This document shows positions 18,395 to 27,963 of a stretch of 64,000 bases of DNA, one piece after another; position 1 is the first letter of the stretch, and every line of letters begins with the position of its first letter. The position numbers and the translations under genes are program-made. The DNA lies in contig JAWKUB010000003.1 in the NCBI GenBank assembly GCA_041398745.1, positions 496,001-560,000 on the forward strand, in the 5' to 3' direction. The notes beneath the pieces are model-generated. The model made no database searches and had not been told where the DNA came from. It saw only the letters and a program-made list of their open reading frames with translations. Source of the DNA: JACKHO01 sp041398745. GTDB lineage: Bacteria; Planctomycetota; Planctomycetia; Planctomycetales; Planctomycetaceae.

Positions 18395-19446
18395 GCCTTG
18401 GTGATGCGGAGGCCCAAGAGCTGGTCCAGCGTCTCCGGATTCGGGCAGGGGAACTCGGCTTTCCTCTGTTTGGTGTGACGGCCGCGGCACATCCCGAAAC
18501 GCTCCCCTATTTCCACCGCTGGCTCGAGCTCTCCTATCACGGTGAAATGAAGTACATGGAGCGCCGTCGAGAGGCCTACTCGCATCCGGAACATGTGCAG
18601 CAGGGGGTTCGCAGTATTCTCGTGCTCGGGGCGACGTACGATCCGCCCGTTCCGGCCACAGCTGGTCAGCCTCGAATTGCGGCGTACGCTCGTGGTAACT
18701 CTGATTATCACCAAGTTTTACGTTCAAAGGCTCAAGAATTGTCCGCGACCATTCACGAGGCATTTCCCACTGCGCGGACACGTATCGCCGTAGACACAGC
18801 CCCACTGCTCGAACGCGATTTCGCAAAAAGTGCCGGCCTGGGGTGGTTTGGCAAAAACACGATGCTCATCAACAAGCGTCTGGGTAGCTATTTCTTCCTG
18901 GTCGCTGTCCTGACTGACTTGGCGCTCCCAGTTGACGAGCCCCATTCCGCATCGCACTGTGGCAGCTGCACCGCATGCATCGAGGCTTGCCCGACGGACG
19001 CACTGGTTGGTCCACACGAACTGGATGCCAGGAGGTGTATCTCTTATCTGAATATCGAGTTACGTGGCGACAACATTCCCGAGAGGCAGCGCGAAGCGAT
19101 TGGCGAATGGGTGTTTGGGTGCGACATTTGTCAGGAGGTTTGCCCGTGGAATCGCAAGGCTCCGGCGGCCAGTGTTCCATCGCTCGCGGCTGAGGAAAGC
19201 CTTGTCGATTACACGCTTGATGAATGGTTCTCTATGTCCGAAGGCGACTTCCGTCGCCTGGCTGCCGGAACACCGCTGGAGCGTCAAGGGCGAGATGGGT
19301 TGCTGCGAAACGCGGCAATTGTGCTGGGAAATCTTGGTGATCAGCGGGCGGTACCTGCTCTTCAGTGGGCAGTCGATTCGGAAGAGGCGGTTGTCGCGGA
19401 GGCAGCTCGTTGGGCGCTATGTCGCCTGCAGTCGGGACAGTCATGA
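18391..19446 (+). CDS. queG: Epoxyqueuosine reductase
   Basis: A 351-residue QueG, the cobalamin and iron-sulfur dependent enzyme that reduces epoxyqueuosine to queuosine in tRNA, the last step of queuosine synthesis. The C-terminal half has two 4Fe-4S motifs, CGSCTACIEACP and CDICQEVCPWN. HEAT-like repeats end the protein. Start TTG at 18391 overlaps the previous stop (TTGA), with GGAG nine bases upstream; a GTG at 18358 would lengthen the protein inside the permease gene and has weaker support. Confidence 0.93.
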   Translation: MSLGDAEAQELVQRLRIRAGELGFPLFGVTAAAHPETLPYFHRWLELSYHGEMKYMERRREAYSHPEHVQQGVRSILVLGATYDPPVPATAGQPRIAAYARGNSDYHQVLRSKAQELSATIHEAFPTARTRIAVDTAPLLERDFAKSAGLGWFGKNTMLINKRLGSYFFLVAVLTDLALPVDEPHSASHCGSCTACIEACPTDALVGPHELDARRCISYLNIELRGDNIPERQREAIGEWVFGCDICQEVCPWNRKAPAASVPSLAAEESLVDYTLDEWFSMSEGDFRRLAAGTPLERQGRDGLLRNAAIVLGNLGDQRAVPALQWAVDSEEAVVAEAARWALCRLQSGQS

Positions 19447-19719
19447 ATTGCGGAACACGCCAGAGGTTCAAGTGATTCGAGTAGTCAGGCGGAGTAGCAC
19501 GACATGATTTAATCCTGGAGCTTCCCATCACCGGGAGTGGCATTCCGGAAGGACTTCCAGCTTCTGAGAAATGGGGCCCGCGCAAGCCCCCAAACTTGTC
19601 GGAGCCCCGGTTAGCTGCCATGATCCCTGAGGATGTGCTCTCAAGAATGCCCGTTTCTGTGCATTCTTTGTTTTTTGTGCCGCGCTCTTCAGGCGTTGTG
19701 CCCACTTCCTCATAACACT

Positions 19720-20805
19720 ATGGCAGATAAAAAGCTTACAACCGAAGAGATTCTCGCGCTCGCCCGCAAGCAAAAAGCAGGTGGCGGCGGGGATGCTCCA
19801 CCTGCCGAGGCTCCCTCGTCGGAGGCTGCTCCTGAAACGCCAGCTCCGGCTGAGGCTCCTAAGCCAACAGGGAATGCGCCGAAGTCGACTGCGGACATCC
19901 TGGCTGCCGCACGTGCTCAGGCTGCTGCGAAGAGTGTCCCTGCGGAAGAGTCCAAAGCTGCTCCAGCAGCGGCGCCTAAGTCAACCGCTGATATTCTCGC
20001 TGCGGCCCGCGCTCAGGGGTCTACGAAGCCACCAGGTGGAGCTGCGCCGAAATCAACTGCCGATATTTTGGCTGCAGCTCGTGCCGCAGGTGGCGCTGCA
20101 GCGTCGCCGAAGCCGAAGGCTCCTGCCGAAGCCGTGTCTGCTGCAAAGTCGCCGGCGGCGGCCCCAGCAGGTTTGGGTGTGAAGGATATGGTTGCAGCTG
20201 TGAAGCAGGCGCAGCAGGGTGGTACGCCGCCAAAGCTGCCTGCGAAGCCGGCAGCCCCCAAGCTGCCAGAGAAACAGGCTGTCCCGCGGCGCGGAATTCT
20301 GGCCACGCTTGCTGCAATTACAATTACGCCGTTTGCCCTGGGGTGGGCTTCGCTCGGCGGAATTGCCGGGTTGTGGGGGCTCGCAATCGCTCGGTTCCTC
20401 ATGCCGAACATGGTGCGTGAGTTGCCCTCGAAGTTCACAGTGGGTTCGCCATCTGATTATCCGCCGGGAACTGTTTCTGAAAAATACACCGCCAGTCGCG
20501 GTATCTGGATTGTGAACACCGATCAGTACAACGGCAAGCCGCTGTTGTATGCATTGGCGTCAGTTTGTACGCACTTGGGGTGTACTCCGAGCTGGCTGGC
20601 TGGTGAGCAGAAATTTAAATGCCCTTGTCATGGATCTGGGTTCTATATCACTGGGATTAACTTTGAAGGCCCAGCACCGCGTCCGTTGGAGCGAGTTGGC
20701 CTTTCTGTCGCACCGAGCGGCCTGTTGGAGGTCGACAAGAGTGTGAAATTCCAGGAGGAACTGGGCCAGTGGACGGACGGCAAGTCGTTCGTCGAAGTTG
20801 GCTGA
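19720..20805 (+). CDS. Rieske iron-sulfur protein with repeated N-terminal region
   Basis: A 361-residue Rieske subunit of a bc-type quinol oxidoreductase. The 2Fe-2S site is CTHLGC (Cys283, His285) with CPCHGSGF (Cys301, His304). A hydrophobic anchor lies at about 193-225, preceded by RRG. Before it stands an Ala/Pro/Lys-rich stretch of about 185 residues with three near-identical copies of KSTADILAAARA (at about 55, 87 and 111), a degenerate first copy (about 5-18) and a weak last one. Usual Rieske proteins lack this. ATG at 19720 gives MADKKLTTEE, which starts the repeat pattern; the frame continues upstream without support. It heads the respiratory cluster. Confidence 0.92.
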   Translation: MADKKLTTEEILALARKQKAGGGGDAPPAEAPSSEAAPETPAPAEAPKPTGNAPKSTADILAAARAQAAAKSVPAEESKAAPAAAPKSTADILAAARAQGSTKPPGGAAPKSTADILAAARAAGGAAASPKPKAPAEAVSAAKSPAAAPAGLGVKDMVAAVKQAQQGGTPPKLPAKPAAPKLPEKQAVPRRGILATLAAITITPFALGWASLGGIAGLWGLAIARFLMPNMVRELPSKFTVGSPSDYPPGTVSEKYTASRGIWIVNTDQYNGKPLLYALASVCTHLGCTPSWLAGEQKFKCPCHGSGFYITGINFEGPAPRPLERVGLSVAPSGLLEVDKSVKFQEELGQWTDGKSFVEVG

Positions 20806-20831
20806 TTGAGTGACTTGAAAGATTGTTTCCT

Positions 20832-20856
20832 ACGCTCGAATGTTGGAGCGTTTTTT
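20832..20856 (+). terminator. Possible intrinsic terminator or attenuator between Rieske and cytochrome b genes
   Basis: Stem ACGCTC/GAGCGT with an eight-base loop followed directly by six T residues, in the 62-base gap between the Rieske and cytochrome b genes. Because the downstream genes belong to the same complex, it might act as a partial terminator. Confidence 0.55.
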
Positions 20857-20867
20857 AAGGTTTCCTG

Positions 20868-21644
20868 ATGTCGTCAATTATTGAATACATCCGTCAGAGT
20901 CAGATTTGGCGAAGCATCTTTCGCCACCCTGCTCCGTATGACCGCCGTAATCGTGCTGTCGTCGTTCTGACGAACTTCTTTCTCCACCTGCATCCGGTTT
21001 CGGTGAAGAAGGGTGGAATTGCCCTGTCGTACACTTGGTGCATGGGCGGCGTAACGTTCTTCCTCTTTCTGGTGGAAGCGCTGACCGGCGTTCTGTTGAT
21101 GTTCTACTACCGTCCAACGCTTGAATGGGCGTTTACGGACATCCGGGCACTGCGTGACGTGACGACGCTCGGCATTATGCGTGAAATTCACCGTTGGGGT
21201 GCACACGCCATGGTGATTACCGTGTGGCTGCATATGTATCGCGTGTTTCTCACGGGAAGCTATAAGCCTCCGCGGGAATTTAACTGGGTCATTGGCGTGC
21301 TGCTCCTTGTGCTCACGCTGTTGCTGTCGTTTACTGGATATCTATTGCCATGGGACCAGTTGGCCATTTGGGCCATTACTGTGGGTTCAAACATGGCCCG
21401 CGCGACGCCGTTTCTGGGGCACGAAGGTCCCGGCTTCCAGTTGCTAAACGTCGGCGGCTATGACTTGATTACAAATGCCAGCGATGCCAGGTTCCTGTTG
21501 CTGGGAGCCCGTACCGTCGGTGAAGAAACGTTGAATCGTTTCTATATTATGCACTGTGTGGCCATTCCCATTGTGGTATCGCTGCTCATTGCAATTCACT
21601 TCTGGCGAGTACGTAAAGACGGCGGCATTAGCCAGCCTCTGTAG
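20868..21644 (+). CDS. Cytochrome b, N-terminal (b6-like) subunit
   Basis: A 258-residue, four-helix cytochrome b6-type subunit. The bis-His ligands for two b haems are in helices 2 and 4: HRWGAHAMVITVWLHM and HCVAIPIVVSLLIAIH. The segment SFTGYLLPWDQLAIW after helix 3 is the conserved Qo-site region. It forms the membrane core with the following gene; splitting of cytochrome b into two genes is as in b6f-type complexes. Confidence 0.93.
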   Translation: MSSIIEYIRQSQIWRSIFRHPAPYDRRNRAVVVLTNFFLHLHPVSVKKGGIALSYTWCMGGVTFFLFLVEALTGVLLMFYYRPTLEWAFTDIRALRDVTTLGIMREIHRWGAHAMVITVWLHMYRVFLTGSYKPPREFNWVIGVLLLVLTLLLSFTGYLLPWDQLAIWAITVGSNMARATPFLGHEGPGFQLLNVGGYDLITNASDARFLLLGARTVGEETLNRFYIMHCVAIPIVVSLLIAIHFWRVRKDGGISQPL

Positions 21645-21700
21645 TGCCTGCGTCAGTTTCGATAAAGCGTTTTGTTATTCGTTAATCCGTCTTTTCATCC

Positions 21701-23077
21701 ATGAATCACCATCCAGATTTAACAGTTGGCGTTATTCAAGGGCTGGGGTGGCTCTATCTGTTGCTCGGCGTAGCCAATGCGTTCTGGGCAGTGAGGAGTC
21801 TGCGCAAAGACGGGTACTTCGGGCAGTGGTTCGAGAAAGTAACTGGGTTTGAACACATTCCCAAAGCGTTTCTCTGGGCTGGATATTCAGCGCTCCTCTT
21901 GATGGTGGCCTTTTCTCACCTCGCTACTCATAGTGACGCCGCCGACTTCATGATCCGCCTGCCCGAGTTGTTCAAAGACTCGGTCGACATGGTTGTCGCG
22001 AACCCCATTAGCTACTTCCTGTTCTCGATGGCTTTGTTCATCTTGATCGTCTGGCTCCGAAATTGGTGGGTTGAGCCAACGGTTGCTTGGTCGCTGCTCA
22101 ACATCTCGGTGTTGTTTCTCACACTGAGTATGACGGACTACGACTTCCGCCAAATCGTCGGTAAGCCGGACAACGTTCCTATTGTTGCCATGCTCTACCT
22201 CGTGGCGTTCTTCACGTGGCTGTACTTCTATAAGTGCCGGGAGAACGACGCCCGACTCGAGAAGGGACTTCCGCCTGCGGAGAAGGAACTCGGGGAGTCG
22301 GTCCTCGTGTGGCCAGACCTTGTTTACTCCGAAATGATTTGCATGCTGCTGATTGCGGCCATCCTCATTTTGTGGGGTGTGGCTCTTCCGGCTCCACTCG
22401 AAGAACCTGCGTCGGCCGTGAAAACTCCCAACCCCTCGAAGGCTCCGTGGTACTTCCTCGGTCTTCAGGAAATGCTCGTCTACTTCGACCCCTGGATGGC
22501 CGGTGTGGTTCTGCCGACGGTCATTTTGGGTGGTCTTATGGCCATTCCGTACATTGACTTCAACAAAGTCGGTAATGGCTACTACGTCTTCAACAAGCGG
22601 AAGTTTGCGGTCATCACCTTCCTGTTCGGCTTCCTGCCGCTTTGGGTCGGTATGATTGTGCTTGGTACCTTCATTCGAGGTCCTAACTGGAACATGTTCG
22701 GCTTGTACGAATACTGGGATGTGCACAAGCTGGAAGTGCTGAATAACGTCAACTTGTCTGACAAGTTCTGGCTCGACTTCATGCACCAACCGCTGCCACG
22801 CCCAGATTCTACGGCTCCGTTCCTGACTCAGTTGGGGGTCATTCTCAAGCGTGAATGGCTTGGCCTCGTGGTGATTGCCGGTTACTTCCTGGCGGTACCA
22901 CCGTTGTTGGCGCTGACAGTGTTTCGAAAGTTTTTTGCGAGGATGGGATTCCTGCGATTCATGGTCATGGCGAACTTGTTCCTCTTCATGTTCTCCCTGC
23001 CGCTGAAAATGGCGCTTCGCTGGTCGTTGAACCTGAAGTACATCGTCGCGATTCCTGAGTTCTTCTTTAACATTTGA
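21701..23077 (+). CDS. Cytochrome b C-terminal (subunit IV-like) protein with extra N-terminal helices
   Basis: A 458-residue multi-helix protein. The part from about 195 (WPDLVYSEM) resembles the C-terminal half of cytochrome b or b6f subunit IV, and its Qo-site PEWY motif is replaced by APWY at 248-251 (KAPWYFLGLQE). Before this lie about 190 residues with four or five extra membrane helices, and after it more helices than subunit IV needs. The same APWY form is seen in other split cytochrome b proteins of menaquinol-using bacteria. It lies 56 bases after the b6-like gene and should form one quinol-oxidising core with it. Confidence 0.85.
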   Translation: MNHHPDLTVGVIQGLGWLYLLLGVANAFWAVRSLRKDGYFGQWFEKVTGFEHIPKAFLWAGYSALLLMVAFSHLATHSDAADFMIRLPELFKDSVDMVVANPISYFLFSMALFILIVWLRNWWVEPTVAWSLLNISVLFLTLSMTDYDFRQIVGKPDNVPIVAMLYLVAFFTWLYFYKCRENDARLEKGLPPAEKELGESVLVWPDLVYSEMICMLLIAAILILWGVALPAPLEEPASAVKTPNPSKAPWYFLGLQEMLVYFDPWMAGVVLPTVILGGLMAIPYIDFNKVGNGYYVFNKRKFAVITFLFGFLPLWVGMIVLGTFIRGPNWNMFGLYEYWDVHKLEVLNNVNLSDKFWLDFMHQPLPRPDSTAPFLTQLGVILKREWLGLVVIAGYFLAVPPLLALTVFRKFFARMGFLRFMVMANLFLFMFSLPLKMALRWSLNLKYIVAIPEFFFNI

Positions 23078-23115
23078 TGGACAGCCATTCGTCCTTGGTG
23101 CTGTAACGGACAACC

Positions 23116-26100
23116 ATGCCTGCCACTGATCAATACTGGCGAGACTTGCCAAAAATGCATCGACTGTTTGCCTGGAGCGCGCTCGCGCTGCTCGGGGCGA
23201 CCGTGTTGATGATGTGGAAAGATGAATCGCGCGAATACATTACGTATCAGCAGGAGGCCGAACGCCTCCGCGTCGAGAAACTTCGCGCGGAAGTCGAGTC
23301 GCTGACGACTGCTGAGTACGAAGCGCAAAAGGCGCAAATCGAGGCCGACACCAAAGCGGCCAAAGAGGCCATGACCACAAATCAGGGCCGCCTCAAAGAA
23401 CTCGATAACGAGTTACGTAACCTTAAAGGGGATTCGGAAATCCTCGCTCGCGAAACGAAGTCGATGAATGCGGAACGCGACAAAGCGCGTGCCGATTACG
23501 ACATTGCCATTCGGGATGAATTATCCGAAGGCGAGACGACGCGACTGCGTCTCATTTTCGAAGATTTCGCACAACGGGCGCGTGAATACGCTCTGCAACT
23601 GGAGCAGACTCAGGCGGAAATGAATGAGCGTCAGCAGGAGAAAGATGGCCTGTTGTCCTCCGTTACCGGACTTGAGGAGCAGTTGAAGAAAGTCACGGCT
23701 GACGAACGCCGACTGGAGGAGCAACTCGACAACCTGAAGCCAGAACACTGGTTTGTCAGCTTCAAGCGCTCCATTAAGTCGCTGCCAATTATCAACGGCT
23801 TCAATCCCATCTACAAAATCCAGTATGACTGGGCGCAAGACCTCGAAGAGCAGCTCGGCATGGTTCGCGTCACTCGGCTCGACCGCTGCCGTTCCTGTCA
23901 CGTAAACATTTCAGAGTATGGCGCAGGAGACGTCGCCTCCTATCCAGAAGGGGAATACGAGCAGCCATTCTGCTCGCACCCACGGCCCGACCTTTACTTG
24001 ACGGTCACCAGCCCACACCCACGGGACAAGTTTGCCTGCACCATTTGCCACGGTGGTGATGGTTCGGGAACAAGCTTCCAGAATGCTGAGCACAGTCCTA
24101 ACGACCCTGCGACAGCACACAATTGGGAAGAGGAGCATGGCTGGCACTCGAATCACTTCTGGGAGCATCCAATGTCTCCTTCGCGATTCGTTGAGTCCAA
24201 CTGCATCCGCTGCCACCACAGCGTGACAGAACTTGCTGATTCCGCACCAAAGGTTGAACGTGGTCACCGCCTCATTAAGCAACTCGGTTGCTTTGGCTGT
24301 CACGAAATGAATGGTTACGACGGCATCGAGCCCATCGGCCCCGATCTCCGCCTCGAGCCGCAAACTGCGGAACAAGCTGCGAAAATCGCAGCCGACCCCA
24401 ACGCCATTGCTGGCGAAATGCGTAAGGTTGGTCCTTCGTTGCGTCACGTGGGTGCGAAGACAACCGAACAGTTCATCGCGTCATGGACACAAAATCCGGT
24501 TGAGTTTCGCCCGACGACGCGTATGCCAAGGTTCTTCGGATTGACGAACCAGCACGACGCACTGGCCGCTTCGCTGCAGCCTGTCGAGTTGGCCAGCATC
24601 GCAGCCTTCCTGAATGCGAAGTCGCAGGACATTGAACTGCTCTCGCCGAAAGAAGGCTACGAGCCCGATATTGATCGTGGCAAAATTGCTTTCGAGCGCC
24701 GCGGCTGCTTAGCGTGCCACAGCCACAACAATGAAGAATTCGCCGGAATCAAGCAGGACTTCGGTCCGGAGCTCTCACGAGTCCATGAGAAAATTAAGCC
24801 AGGGCCTGAAGGTTTCAACTGGCTGTACACCTGGATCAAAGAACCAACCCGGCATCATGCTCGTACCAAGATGCCAGACCTCAAACTGGTTCCCGAAGGT
24901 GAAGGGGATGACTACGTCGACCCGGCCGCCGACATCGCCGCATTCCTGTTGGAAGGTGGTCCGGCTCAATTCCCCGAACTAGCCCAACCGCAGCCTTACA
25001 TTGGTGTCGTGGTTGCTGCTGAGTTTACTGAAGAGGATGCCAAGAAGGTTGGCATGTCCGCGAAGGAATTCGCTGGCGTTTTGGTCACTGAGATCTTGGC
25101 AGGTAGCCCTGCCTCCCGAACCGATCAAGGACCACTGCAGGCTGGTGATGTCATCACCAAGTTCAACAACGTGGGCGTGAAGTCGCGTGAGCATTTGCAG
25201 GAATTGGAAGCAACTGCACCGGTCGGCGAAGAGGTCACCCTGACTGTTGTTCGCAATGGAGTCAGTGGCTCGTACAAGCTTGCTGTCAGCACGCCGCTGG
25301 ATGACCTCGTTCGTTATTACCTCCGCAAGTCGGTTTCACAGTCGACTATGGATCGAATTCTCGCCGAACGCCGCTTCATTGTGCCTGATTCTGCTTACGA
25401 GTCAGACGACGCCATGAAGAGCATCGTGAAGGGAGATGAAATCGAACTGGTCGCCGCTGCTGCCGACGAAGAAGTCAGCCCTGAAGTCTGGGCAGAGCGG
25501 AAGTTGCAGTACGTTGGTCGTCGCACCGTTACCCGCTACGGCTGCTATGCATGTCACGACATTCCTGAGTTCGAAGGTGCCCGTCCCATTGGTGCTGGCC
25601 TGAATGACTGGGGACGCAAAGATACGTCGAAACTGGCGTTCGAGCACATCACCGAATTCCTGCACCATCATGGTGAACCAGACGGAAGTTCGACCATGGA
25701 GCGTGCCGAACGTGCCATGAGCGACCGCCTGAAGGGAATTGTCGTTGCCAAAGAAGACTTGTCCGCCGCGTTCTTCGTGGAAAGCATTGAACACCATGGA
25801 CGTCCTGGCTTCATCTGGCAGAAGCTTCGCCAGCCTCGCAGCTACGACTACCGCAAGACGGAAACTAAAGGTTGGGACGAACGGCTCCTGATGCCAAAGT
25901 TCAATTTGAAAGACGACGAAATCGAAGCAATTGCCACCTTCGTCCTCGGTCTCGTCGCCGATCCTCCAACGCCTGAATATCAATTCCGTCCGGAAGGTCC
26001 GGAGAAAGACATCATCGAAGGCAAGCAACTGCTGGCCAAGTACAACTGCACCGGTTGCCATATGTTGGATGTACCTCAGGTGGAGTTGGCGATTGAACCA

Positions 26101-27114
26101 GGTAGTTTGAGCACATGGCAAATCGCCAACGTCGACCAGCCAGCGGTAGATCGCCTCTGGAAGATGCGTCCAATTCAGGAAGCGAGAACCGGCAAGACCA
26201 CTGAAGACGGCACGCCCGTCTTCAAGTTCCGCGCTCATCTGCAGCAGGAAGACCGCGACTTTGGTGAATTCTCGTATCTCATTTGGGACACCTACCGTGT
26301 CGATGATGACGGAGCTTTGCTCGCTCCAAACTCAACGCTCGCGGTCGAGACTCCGCAAATCATTGCGGAACATCCCGCCGTTGGCGGTGAGTGGACTTCT
26401 TGGCTCATTCCACGGTTGGTCGAGGAAGCCCCAGGGGTGACGAACCTCAATACGGCATGGCAGGCAACCGCTCCAAACCTTTATCGCGAAGGCACGAAAG
26501 TTCAGACACCTTGGTTGTACCAGTTCCTGAAGAATCCAGAGCAACTGCGATACACCACTGTGCTGCGAATGCCCCGGTTCAACATGGATGACGACGAAGC
26601 ACAAACACTGGCAAACTACTTCGCCGCTGTGGATGGTGTGCCATATCCGTACCAGCGAATTGAACCACAGCTTCCTGAGGTTCAGGAAATGAAGTCACTG
26701 TTGTATGCGGCGAAGCATCCAAGTGCTGAGGTGGATTACCTGACTGCCTCATGGCGAACCTTGAACCTTGCTGGTAAGTGTGCCAACTGCCACGCCGTTG
26801 GCGGTAACGTGGTGACCGGCACCGATCCTTCGAAGACAACCAAGGCGCCGAACCTGAACCGAGTCGAGAAGCGTCTGCGCCCTGAGTGGGTGGACATCTG
26901 GATTTACGAACCACACTGGATTACGCCGTACACGGCCATGCCGGTCAACTTCGCCTCCAGCCAGACAGGCACCAAAGACCTGTTCGATGGCGACAATGTC
27001 CGCCAGGGAGAGGCCGCTGTTGACGCTCTGTTCAATTACACTCGGCTGTTGGAAATCCACGGTCAAACGTTGTATACGCCCAGCGATGCACCAGCCGCCG
27101 GAGGTAACGAGTAA
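23116..27114 (+). CDS. Giant eight-haem cytochrome c with internal PDZ domain
   Basis: A 1332-residue protein. A membrane anchor near residues 14-33 is followed by a long coiled coil (about 45-215). Eight CxxCH haem sites start at about residues 258, 308, 363, 392, 531, 810, 978 and 1222. A PDZ domain lies at about 628-715 (PDZ-type LQAGDVITKFN). Its place right after the two cytochrome b genes suggests it replaces cytochrome c1/f as the electron acceptor of the Rieske protein. The coiled coil may link subunits or span the periplasm. The next gene starts immediately after its stop. Confidence 0.88.
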   Translation: MPATDQYWRDLPKMHRLFAWSALALLGATVLMMWKDESREYITYQQEAERLRVEKLRAEVESLTTAEYEAQKAQIEADTKAAKEAMTTNQGRLKELDNELRNLKGDSEILARETKSMNAERDKARADYDIAIRDELSEGETTRLRLIFEDFAQRAREYALQLEQTQAEMNERQQEKDGLLSSVTGLEEQLKKVTADERRLEEQLDNLKPEHWFVSFKRSIKSLPIINGFNPIYKIQYDWAQDLEEQLGMVRVTRLDRCRSCHVNISEYGAGDVASYPEGEYEQPFCSHPRPDLYLTVTSPHPRDKFACTICHGGDGSGTSFQNAEHSPNDPATAHNWEEEHGWHSNHFWEHPMSPSRFVESNCIRCHHSVTELADSAPKVERGHRLIKQLGCFGCHEMNGYDGIEPIGPDLRLEPQTAEQAAKIAADPNAIAGEMRKVGPSLRHVGAKTTEQFIASWTQNPVEFRPTTRMPRFFGLTNQHDALAASLQPVELASIAAFLNAKSQDIELLSPKEGYEPDIDRGKIAFERRGCLACHSHNNEEFAGIKQDFGPELSRVHEKIKPGPEGFNWLYTWIKEPTRHHARTKMPDLKLVPEGEGDDYVDPAADIAAFLLEGGPAQFPELAQPQPYIGVVVAAEFTEEDAKKVGMSAKEFAGVLVTEILAGSPASRTDQGPLQAGDVITKFNNVGVKSREHLQELEATAPVGEEVTLTVVRNGVSGSYKLAVSTPLDDLVRYYLRKSVSQSTMDRILAERRFIVPDSAYESDDAMKSIVKGDEIELVAAAADEEVSPEVWAERKLQYVGRRTVTRYGCYACHDIPEFEGARPIGAGLNDWGRKDTSKLAFEHITEFLHHHGEPDGSSTMERAERAMSDRLKGIVVAKEDLSAAFFVESIEHHGRPGFIWQKLRQPRSYDYRKTETKGWDERLLMPKFNLKDDEIEAIATFVLGLVADPPTPEYQFRPEGPEKDIIEGKQLLAKYNCTGCHMLDVPQVELAIEPGSLSTWQIANVDQPAVDRLWKMRPIQEARTGKTTEDGTPVFKFRAHLQQEDRDFGEFSYLIWDTYRVDDDGALLAPNSTLAVETPQIIAEHPAVGGEWTSWLIPRLVEEAPGVTNLNTAWQATAPNLYREGTKVQTPWLYQFLKNPEQLRYTTVLRMPRFNMDDDEAQTLANYFAAVDGVPYPYQRIEPQLPEVQEMKSLLYAAKHPSAEVDYLTASWRTLNLAGKCANCHAVGGNVVTGTDPSKTTKAPNLNRVEKRLRPEWVDIWIYEPHWITPYTAMPVNFASSQTGTKDLFDGDNVRQGEAAVDALFNYTRLLEIHGQTLYTPSDAPAAGGNE

Positions 27115-27963
27115 ATGAATATCAACGTCCAACTCCTGCTCATTATGGCCTGTGCCGTGGTTCCGTTCTCGGGATGCACAGAGCGTCGTGAAGCACTCGG
27201 CGGCGGTGCGGAAAGTAAAACGCACGTCACCGTGCTGCGTGTTGAAGATGGTGGTGGTGAAACAGGCGGCGGTGGTGACACCGGTGCAGCAAAGATTACC
27301 ACTTTCGGTACCTTTAAAGGCCGGGTTGTCGTCACGGGGACGGCTCCGAAACTCGGTTTGATTTACGCCAAAGGTGACGCCAGCGTTCAAGACGCCGTTT
27401 GCCGTGCCAGCGATATTCCTAATGAGTCCGTGGTGGTGTCCGACGATGGCGGACTGGCCAACGTTTTCATTTTCTTGCGACGTGCTCCGAAGAACGTCGA
27501 CATCCCGGAACCACCAGCCGAAGCGGTTGTGTTGGACCAGCTAGGATGTAAGTTCATCCCACACGCGGCAGTGGTTCGTGTTGGTCAACCACTACTGTTG
27601 AAGAACTCTGACGGTACAACCCACAACGTAAAGGGGAACGGCCTCGCCTTCACCATCAACGAAACTCTCGGTCCCAGTACAACTAAGGACAGCGGTGCAA
27701 CTCGTGGTGAAAGTAAACCCGCTGAAATTGTCTGCAACTTCCACAACTGGATGCGGGGATGGGTACTGCCGCTCGATCACCCTTGGGGAGTCGTGACGGC
27801 TGCTGACGGCACTTTTGAAATTCAAGGCGTCCCCTCTGGCGAGATGGAATTCACCTTCTACCATGAAGGTAAGCAAGTCACGGGGAACCTGAAGGTCAAC
27901 ATCCCGGCCGACGGTGAAGCTGAACAAGTCATTGAAATCGACGCGAGTAAACTGGTCCCGTAA
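27115..27963 (+). CDS. Cupredoxin-like lipoprotein
   Basis: A 282-residue exported lipoprotein (lipobox FSGC at about 18-21). After a Gly-rich linker comes a beta-sandwich domain with possible type 1 copper ligands: THN around residue 175 and CNFHNWM around 205, giving His, Cys, His and Met, with LDHPW downstream. This pattern is like that of cupredoxin-like, carboxypeptidase-regulatory-type proteins of planctomycetes. A role as copper electron carrier between the bc module and the oxidase is possible but not shown. It starts right after the multihaem gene, with a one-base overlap to the next gene. Confidence 0.7.
   Translation: MNINVQLLLIMACAVVPFSGCTERREALGGGAESKTHVTVLRVEDGGGETGGGGDTGAAKITTFGTFKGRVVVTGTAPKLGLIYAKGDASVQDAVCRASDIPNESVVVSDDGGLANVFIFLRRAPKNVDIPEPPAEAVVLDQLGCKFIPHAAVVRVGQPLLLKNSDGTTHNVKGNGLAFTINETLGPSTTKDSGATRGESKPAEIVCNFHNWMRGWVLPLDHPWGVVTAADGTFEIQGVPSGEMEFTFYHEGKQVTGNLKVNIPADGEAEQVIEIDASKLVP

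Noticed and set aside
19232..19705. Minus-strand frame between queG and the Rieske gene
   Set aside because: It overlaps the end of queG and is a Pro/Arg-rich shadow with no supporting signal.
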